From assembly GCF_029227915.1 (NCBI RefSeq), contig NC_079885.1:10591001-10655000 (forward strand): 64,000 bases of DNA, in the 5' to 3' direction. This stretch comes from Hydractinia symbiolongicarpus (Eukaryota > Cnidaria > Hydrozoa > Anthoathecata > Hydractiniidae). Of the stretch, positions 56,801 to 64,000 are shown in pieces. How positions within the stretch are numbered: the stretch's first letter is position 1; the number at the start of each line of letters is the position of its first letter. The position numbers and the translations under genes were made by a program. The notes under the pieces are model-generated. The model did not search any database, had not been told where the DNA came from, and saw only the letters and a program-made list of their open reading frames with translations.

Positions 56801-59509
56801 ATTAAGTACCTTAGTATTCTCTTAAATTCTGTTCTTAACTGAAAATCTCAGAGTAATGGGGCTATAGCTAAACTTCGACACCTACCTGGTTCCACAAAAT
56901 GTCGTGAAAACTATTATAATGTTATGTTTGGTGGCCAACTTCGTTACTGTAATGAAATTTGGGGTTAATATGGCCATCACTTTATTCATAGTATTTATCG
57001 TTTGCAACGTTGTGCAGTTAGACTGATTTCCTTTAAACAACGCCGAACCACTTTTGTCCCTTTTTCTCCAATAATGGTATATGTATAGAACTACTCACTC
57101 TGATCCAGTTTTTTACTCATTGTACAGCTAGTTTGTCATCGTTTGTTTTCCTTTTTATATGGTACTTTACACATGCATTTTGCATCTACAATCGTGTGCA
57201 AAAATGTTTTTAAAAAAAGTACCCCCCCCCCCCCACCAATTTCAATGTTGACTGTTTTGACAACAGTGTCTTGACAAGACCTGACATTGTCAATCAAAAC
57301 AACAAATTTAACACTGAATTTGGGTGAAGAGTGGCGTATTCCGAAAGAAGCCTAAAACATAAAAATCAGGACGTTTCCAAAGATTTATGCACACGGTTGT
57401 AGAATTTTGCAAGAAATCCAGTATATTAAAACGAATTTCGCAGACCAAAAAGAAAAAAATACGTTCTGGTCTTGAAATAGTTACAACAATTTAAGACTGT
57501 AAAAATATGCTCAATATTAAGTGACAACATGTGGACAAAATTTCGTTTATCTGCGATAAAAGATAAAATATGAAACAAGGCAGTTTTCTTCATTTTTTAA
57601 ACACTGAAACTCTTTTCCTCAGTCTCTTTGAGGTTCAACTTACTAGAAGTTAACTTTTGTTCTAAAGTTTACCGGGTAAGTTATTTTTGCTCGCATTTTT
57701 GATTTTTTACGGGTATAAAATTTCACGAGTAGTTATCTGGAATAATATATTGAAGGTACATAATAACGCGAATTCGCCAAAAAATTAATGCCTGCAAATT
57801 ATTTTTATGCAAATTGAATTATTTTTGGCAGAATGAGTAATTTCTGGCAAGTTGCTGCAAAGTTTTCGCGAATATTCAGGAAGTTCGTCGCGAAACTACT
57901 TTTTCGCAAATAGTCCGAATTTCGTAGGCCTAATTTTTCGCGAATTGTTATAATGGGAAAATCACTAATGATTTAACCTGAATGGTTCTTGTTAATTTGT
58001 TAACAAAGAGCCAAAAATTAGTGCTTTTATCTCACTCAAATTGTATTTATTTCCCTTTAATGTTTTTAAATAAAGTTTGCAAAAGTATAGTGCTCTGTAG
58101 GTTTCCTTTTTAGACTATTAATAATTGTTTTGCCACTTTTTACCTGTAGTATATCGTTCACAATTCCCCCAAACCATGGTTGAATCAGAAACGAAAGCGC
58201 CAGAATTTGGTCGAATTGTGTTTGGAGTGACAATAGGTGTATCTGTTGCAGTTGCCTTCTTCACCTTTATGAAGAACTATGGTAAGTTAAGATTAACTAC
58301 TTTATTCGGAGAAACTTCCACGAGTCCAAAAACTCGCGAAATTTTTTGGATAAATTTTCGCGAATCTATAAATTAAAAAAATTTCGTGAGATAAACTTTC
58401 GCAAAATCTGAAATTGGAAAGTTTTGGCGACATAAAATTTCGTAATTTTTTATGTTCTTATAAAAAAAGTGGCCTGTATTTTTTATGATAGAAAAGTGTT
58501 TTTAAACGAAGTAATTTTCGTTCTAATAGTATGTAAAAACTTCTATTTACAAACTGGGTTCATCGTCAAAATCGCAAAACAGATCAAACAAGTTTCTAGG
58601 CTCGCCCCCACGCATCATCGTTATTATAAGATATACATACATTTGAAACATCGTCGCTTTTGTTTATTTCTAAGTTTATTCCAATACATCAATTGTCTCT
58701 TTTTAATAGGAGGGCGAGCCAAGAAATACCTTTTAAAACCAGCAAATTTTTTTAAAATTTTAGTGGATAAACTTTCGCGAAGCGACAATTTAGAAAGTTT
58801 GTACTGAATAAACTTTCGCTAATGGCCATTTGGCCAATGGTCATTTTTAAAAGTTTCGCGAAAAAGGCCAAAAAACGCGTATTTCGCGAAAGTTTCTCTT
58901 GCGAAAGTTTTTTCCGAATAAAGTATTGTTTTTTACGCTATGCGCAGTAAACATCCTCTCAGCAACTTGTACAGCAAACATACACTTTTCCCGAATTAAC
59001 TTTCTTTGATGTACCGCTGCTATTTCTATTTTGGAAATCTCAATTGAAAATTGATAAAATGTGAAATCTTTAGATTCATACAGCGAACATTCAATCTGTT
59101 AAAACAGGTTTTTTGGTTTGTGCAAATGGACATCTGCTTAAAACCGAGGCTTTTTAGCACAAGTCGAAAATTGAGAAGAAAACATTTACACTACCAAAAC
59201 AGCATTTTCACATTTCGGATTAAGTTAAAAATTTATACACGTACTAAATGATGCAGAATGTGATCTTTAAGTCAAAACATGTAATTCGGAAACGTGAATA
59301 TGTACGTGAATTTACATCCTTTTTTTTGTGAATGATCGTTCAAAAAGTAAATTCCCTTAAATATACACTATTGGTGTCACGGTTGTATCGTTTTACTCTT
59401 AGTTGGTCCTAGGGCTCCTATCTCCCTCACTGATGAATGGCGTGAAGCACAACGAGAGAAGATGAAGTTGTACAGAATGAATCCCATCACTGGTATTAGC
59501 TCGAAATAA
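53884..59509 (+). CDS. COX4: Cytochrome c oxidase subunit 4, mitochondrial
   Basis: Three exons: 53884-54100, 58150-58281, 59403-59509, giving 151 residues with GT-AG introns of 4.05 and 1.12 kb. COX4 is a nuclear-encoded single-helix subunit of complex IV in the inner mitochondrial membrane, where it supports assembly and regulation. The N-terminus (MAMRAALQNKAFPTSLSRII) is basic and acid-free like an import presequence. The matrix part has GPWTELSKEDKIALYR, spliced across exon 1/2. The membrane helix is IVFGVTIGVSVAVAFFTF. The last exon gives the GP-P..DEW..AQ..KM...NPI.G block of the family. An upstream Met at 53818 is in frame, but the presequence argues for 53884. The length fits the family. 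Confidence 0.88.
54835..54912. repeat. Inverted repeat, COX4 intron 1
   Basis: ACATCTTTTAACGCCATGTCG and GGCTGCATGTTAAAAGATG are imperfect inverted arms about 30 bp apart. Possibly a small MITE. Confidence 0.4.
54920..56600. other. COX4 intron 1, nothing else recognised
   Basis: The + strand frame at 55241-55552 is open for 103 codons but shows no domain and no match to its surroundings, so it is not called. Confidence 0.4.
56700..57065 (+). mobile_element. LINE reverse transcriptase C-terminal remnant, COX4 intron 1
   Basis: Broken frames read like the end of a LINE RT region: SNGAIAKLRHLPG, then YYNVMFGGQLRYCNEIWG, then IYRLQRCAVRLISF. Stops interrupt the frame. A dead fragment. Confidence 0.65.
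57740..57965. repeat. TTCGCGAA-rich repeat, COX4 intron 1
   Basis: Starts CATAATAACGCGAATTCGCC and ends TTTTTCGCGAATTGTTATAATGGG, giving loose inverted ends. It resembles the better preserved elements at 58.30 and 61.64 kb in its TTTCGCGAA content. Confidence 0.4.
58299..58926. mobile_element. MITE with ACTTTATTCGGAGAAACTT ends, COX4 intron 2
   Basis: Left end ACTTTATTCGGAGAAACTTC; right end GAAAGTTTTTTCCGAATAAAGT. The ends are rich in TTTCGCGAA/AACTTTCGCG. The middle (about 58455-58760) is unrelated AT-rich sequence, so the element either is longer or holds an insertion. Same family as 61641-61843. Confidence 0.65.
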
Positions 59510-60729
59510 TTTGTTTATTGTGTATTCCAATCATTCACGGAGTTCATTTAGTTAAATATAAACATCCAGAATGATAATTTGTATTTCTTTGTAAGAGACA
59601 TTGTTGTTCATATGTTTTTATTATTGAAGGTAATGCAGTTTTATAGGAGCCAATTTTCACAAATTTCGTAACATGGGAATACGTGTTACCACAACAATAG
59701 CAGCTGCACGCGTAATTTCCTGGGAATCCCCTCTTTAGAAAAAAGGGCTACTAAACAGTGGGCTATAACGCTGCAGTCTAGGTTTGTTTATAAAAAAAGG
59801 CTAACTTTTCCACAAAGCCTTTTTTTAGTCATAAAAAAACAATTTTTTAAGGTCCTGCATAACCTTCTGTATCAACAGATAACTTCCTATACTCATTTAA
59901 AACGTGTACATGGATCTGGCTGCGTCGTAAATATATCTCTCTTTTCGCGTAGTTGTCGACTAAATAAAGCCCTGTGTCGGTTTTATCATCTCCGTTCTGC
60001 CTCGTCATTTGTTTACATCATACCGCCATTTTAAGTCTCACCATCAGATGACTTGGTTGAGTCACCTCCGCTGCTGACATCAGCATGCTGAGACCTCAAT
60101 CGTATATTATCTTTAATGCTACGTCCATTTCATATTGATCTTGTTGGCAGTTACAGCTTTCGGGTGATAATTTGGATGATTTTTCTGCAAGATATGTATT
60201 ATTTACCCTTAAAAAAATTTCTTGATAATTATCTAGCAACCCTCTTGTTTCATCTAGCTAAAACTAGCTAACAAAAAATAATTCTTACGTAAGTCTTACC
60301 TAAGACGGCCACTACTACATTATTTAGCACGAATAGTAGAAAGTTCTCTTCATGTAGACATGTTAGACCAGGTTGCATTTCAAAAGTATTGCGATTTTTT
60401 AACGTTCTGGATGCTTGACTGCTACAAACAGCTATTTAAAAAAATGTTTTTTGTTTTGTTTATATGGTGGTGGTTAAAATTTGCTAGAATGTTAGAGATT
60501 GGCGGTATAGTAATTTGTAAATATTTTAATACCATGAAGTAAAAGTGAAATAAATAAGTAAATAAAACCAAATGATTAAATTTTATTTACACATCAATAT
60601 AAACAAGCGCTATACTAAGATAGTAAATCTTGAATTAAAAAATCCTATTTTTATTATTACTATTTTTATCCTAGCTTTTATCCATGCCTGCTGTGTTCTA
60701 ATTCTTATTCTTCTAGTAACATTGCCAGC
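59510..60729. other. Intergenic DNA between COX4 and the MGAT5-like gene
   Basis: No gene recognised. The two genes converge here. TTTATT at 60582-60587 reads AATAAA on the - strand, about 145 bp past the stop of the MGAT5-like gene, and is its likely polyadenylation signal. Confidence 0.5.
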
Positions 60730-63085
60730 TTAACGTAAGCAATGATTGCATATTGACACTTGTTCTATTTCATAATCTCTACATGGACATAATCGCGTGA
60801 GATTCTGTTGTTGATGCATGCAACTATAGTGTTGCGTATTCTTTTGTAAGTAGCAAATTTTCGACGAAGCTTCGTACGACGGAGGATGTAGAAAATTTAC
60901 TGTTTGTACTGAATCACATTTTACGTTTCCATATCTGTCAGAAAAAAACAAACAAACTTAAAGAGAAAATATAAACGTAGTTAGAAATCATTACATCAGT
61001 ACGATATATAACAGTATTCAAACTTAGGCACCCACCCGGAATATGTGGACCAAAATGCGCGAAAATTTTGAAAGGAACTGTTAGTTTGCCATTGACTAAA
61101 TCAGTTTTTTGACAAAACGTAAATTGGCAAATGGGAAAATTTTGTTAATTTTAGCGCTAAATTAATTCCACGGACGACAAAATTCTTGGTTTTCAGGTGT
61201 ATCTGTATCACTTAGCATACGCATCCATGGTTTTTTTTCAAAACGCTAATTTATGCTTCTAAACGATATTGTAAAAAAACTTCAAGTACACAAAGCTGTT
61301 TGCCAAGACACATTAGGACCGTTTGCTTCAAAAACAGACACAGGTAAACAAAGACTGCAAAATAATGAGAATACCTTTCTATACTAAACTGTGTATTTAT
61401 GTCAAGAAAATAGGATCGCTCACAAACCAGACCTACAGAAAAAAAACCTACATTAACATTTTAACATTTGACATTATAAGACCGCGAAAACAAAACAGAA
61501 AAAACTATTATACTATAAATTATATTTGAAAAATTCGAAATGCAACAAGATTTGCGATAAGTTGTCTGCAACAAATGTGTTAAAAATTAAGCAATTTCTA
61601 GGAATGTTAGCTCTTGTGTAAATTAAAAAAACACAGAAAAAGTACTTTAATTGGAGAAACTTTCGCGAGAAAAAAAATTTGCGAAATTTTTTGGATAAAC
61701 TTTCGCGAATGAAGAAATTCGGAAAATTTCGCGAGATTACCTTTCGCGAATAAAGAAACCTGAACATTTTCGCGAGATAAACTTTCGCGAAAAATCGCGA
61801 TTTCGCGAAAGTTTCTCTCGCAAAAGTTTTTCCAATTAAAGTCATTACTTTGCTATAAATTTATGTACGGGAAAAGTCACGGGTAATTAAACACTTTATT
61901 GTTGTTAAATTTTCGTTTAAAACGTTTCGAGGCTTCTTAATGAAATTGGCAACGAATAATTTTTTACAATATTTCTCTAAGTGAATTCGTCCACGGTCTG
62001 AAACAACTGGTTTCATTAATTCTATACACAACTTATACCTTTTGACATGCACAAATCTTTGCAAGACTGACCAGGCATTGCTATAAATGTTTGTAGATGA
62101 TCGATTGGTGGCCATCTCGGAGCAAATGGATTGCAATAATCCTACGGGAAAGGAATTGACTAAGAGTGAACAATAACAAAACCAACAACAATAACAAAAA
62201 CGACAACAAGTACCTGGTCAATAGCAAGAATAACAACAATAACGACAATAAAAACAATATCACGACCACAAAACTACCACAACAAAATCAAAAAGTACTA
62301 CAACAACAAGACGACATCAACAACGACTATTACGACGAATACAAACAGCAACAACTACGAGAAAGACGCAAATACAACGGCAACAGCTACAGCAAGAATG
62401 ACGAAGACGACAGCAACTATCACGACAACAACTAATACGATGGCGACAACAACAACTATCACAACAACAACAACAACTACGACGACAACTAATACGATGG
62501 CGACAACAACTATCACGACAACAACTAATACGATGGCGACAACAACAACAACTACGACGACAACAACAACTACCACGACAAAAGCTAATACTATGGCGAC
62601 AACAACAACAACTACGACGACAACTACGACATCAACAACTACCACGACAACAACTAATACTATGGCGACAACAACTATCACGACAAATACGACGAAGACG
62701 ACGACAACAACAACGATTGTCACAACTAATACGACGTCAACAACAACGACAACAACAACAACACAACACCAAAACATCTTACCATATGTTCAGTAAAAAT
62801 GTGTATCCTCTCTAACATTCCTTCATTTGTGAATTCTTTTGGTATCTTCGGTGGTAAGGGCTAAAATATTTGATAGAAAGTGTGAAGAAAGTTCATCGCA
62901 TAACGAAAACTGTTATTTCCATGAATGCAAAATACAATTGGGTATATTGTGTTACAAAAAACACATACCTTCATATCTTTAATTTTCTGCAAAGTCGATC
63001 TAAGTAAAGTTACGTTTTTTATATCTATCGTGTAACAGTACGGTTCGCCAACGAATTCTTCCATATATGGACTTTGTGACGTCAA
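60730..63085 (-). CDS. MGAT5-like alpha-1,6-mannosylglycoprotein GlcNAc-transferase, last five exons
   Basis: Exons in transcript order: 63085-62969, 62860-62783, 62141-62039, 61432-61375, 60934-60730. They give 186 C-terminal residues with TAA; all borders are GT-AG and phases agree. MGAT5-type Golgi enzymes add the beta-1,6 GlcNAc branch to N-glycans. Family text seen: LTSQSPYMEEFVGEPY, then PKEFTNEGMLERI, then RWPPIDHLQTF and PGQSCKDLCMSKGLVCE across an exon join, then the Cys-rich end RLCPCRDYEIEQVSICNHCL. The signal anchor and most of the catalytic domain lie beyond the right edge. Introns hold a triplet repeat and a MITE. MGAT5 and MGAT5B types cannot be separated from this part. Confidence 0.85.
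61641..61843. mobile_element. MITE with ACTTTAATTGGAGAAACTTTCGCGA ends, MGAT5-like intron
   Basis: About 203 bp with near-perfect terminal inverted repeats: ACTTTAATTGGAGAAACTTT at the left, and AAAGTTTTTCCAATTAAAGT at the right. The inside is a run of AACTTTCGCGAA / TTTCGCGAGAT motifs. No coding capacity. Confidence 0.8.
62166..62775. repeat. Imperfect (AAC/ACG)n triplet tract, MGAT5-like intron
   Basis: About 600 bp of ACAACAACG-type triplets with recurring ACTAATACGATGGCGACAACAAC blocks. It gives Thr-rich frames on + and Val-rich frames on -. The tract lies between two well supported exons (62141 and 62783), so it is intronic. Confidence 0.85.
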
Positions 63086-64000
63086 CTGAAATTAATGTAA
63101 ATTACTAGCTGTTTCCCGTGGAAGAATCCACTGTATTCCATTTAATTTATGTAGCAGATATATGTCCATCAAAAAACAAACAATACAGCAGTGCGCATCT
63201 TACATCTGCATTATTATATAAATGACAAAAAAAATTAAAGGTTTTCAACAACTGCAGTATTTATGTGACATTTAAAATCTAAATCTACTAAAATTACTTG
63301 CTCTGACCATCTGACAAATGCGAAAATTATTCGGAAAGAAGTTTCCAAAAGCATTTCAACATACATCTCACCCATAAAATTTAAATCACTCAAAACGCCA
63401 CATATATACAAAAAAGCTGATCAATGTCAAACACAAATCTCTCTCATTGTATATGTTAAAATCAGTTAGTTTATTGCAAACCCTGCCAAAGGTTGACACA
63501 CAATGTGAAAAATAAACAATAAATTGTGCCTCTGGCAGAATTTTTTATCTAAGGTGTAAAAAAAGGGATTTGCAAGGACAAATTATAATGCAATGGTGTT
63601 TAAATCTAAAATTAATAAAGTCCTTTTAGCAATTTGCATGCTGTTTTACCATCAATAAAGTAAACAAAATTTCAAATCTCACATAGTATTCTGTCACAAA
63701 TTTTCATAAAATATATATATAAGTCATAATGAGTCATGTTAAACAACAGCAATCAATCTGTATATAAGTTCATTTTATGTCAATTTTTGCACCAATTTTG
63801 CAACAAAAAATACAAATTCTAAATAATACTAAAATCTCTTATTTTGGTCCTTCACATACCGACGATCTCCCACAAAAGTTTAATCAAAATGTAAAAAATG
63901 AGAGGTAACGACAAAATCAAAGTTTGCAAAATTTAACTATTTCAGTACATATATCTACTGCATATGCCCTCTAAAACAATATTTTAATTCAAAATGCCAA
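63086..64000 (-). other. MGAT5-like intron reaching the window edge
   Basis: AT-rich. No further exon of the family was recognised; the next upstream exon should lie beyond 64000. Confidence 0.5.

Noticed and set aside
62355-62796. Val-rich and Thr-rich frames over 130 codons
   Set aside because: They are translations of the triplet repeat inside an intron.

Overview
The window looks like nuclear DNA of an invertebrate animal, most likely a cnidarian (inference). It is AT-rich. Its genes are split into small exons with GT-AG introns, and the conserved genes are animal ones: glycine amidinotransferase, an SLC7 transporter, COX4 and an MGAT5-type glycosyltransferase. Intergenic and intronic DNA is full of DNA transposons, non-LTR retroelements, Helitron remnants, foldback elements and simple repeats. 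Nothing bacterial was seen: no operons, Shine-Dalgarno sites or CRISPR. Exon boundaries were set by hand from splice consensus and reading phase.

Layout. (1) 1-3.98 kb: repeats only. (2) 3.98-22.1 kb: a large inverted duplication with two tail-to-tail glycine amidinotransferase genes. The + copy carries a nonsense codon; the - copy is open throughout. Helitron remnants lie at the inner edges of the arms, and a dead LINE sits in the 2.8 kb spacer. (3) 24.4-36 kb: scattered decayed exons of an SLC7 gene copy, with a 7.5 kb putative mobile element between its exon 1 and exon 2 remnants. (4) 27.2-34.7 kb: that element. It has a seven-exon gene for an SF3 helicase, a small acidic-motif ORF and, convergently, a tyrosine-recombinase-like protein with a C2H2 finger and a Myb domain. 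Two satellite arrays of about ten units each share a TTGTAAC heptamer on a 10 bp pitch. (5) 40.0-47.9 kb: a complete eight-exon SLC7 light-chain amino-acid transporter on the - strand, with a LINE and other repeats in its introns. (6) 49.25-51.5 kb: a dead PIF/Harbinger transposon with a nested MITE. (7) 53.9-59.5 kb: COX4, three exons, + strand. (8) 60.7-64 kb: the last five exons of an MGAT5-like gene on the - strand, running off the right edge.

The most unusual part is region 4. One locus appears to combine a replicative helicase, an integrase-like recombinase and two iteron-like arrays. The arrays use the same heptamer, the same 10 bp pitch and the same 15 bp gap, in opposite orientation, with unrelated spacer sequence. 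That suggests a self-replicating or self-excising mobile element. Its ends, activity and novelty cannot be settled from the sequence alone.
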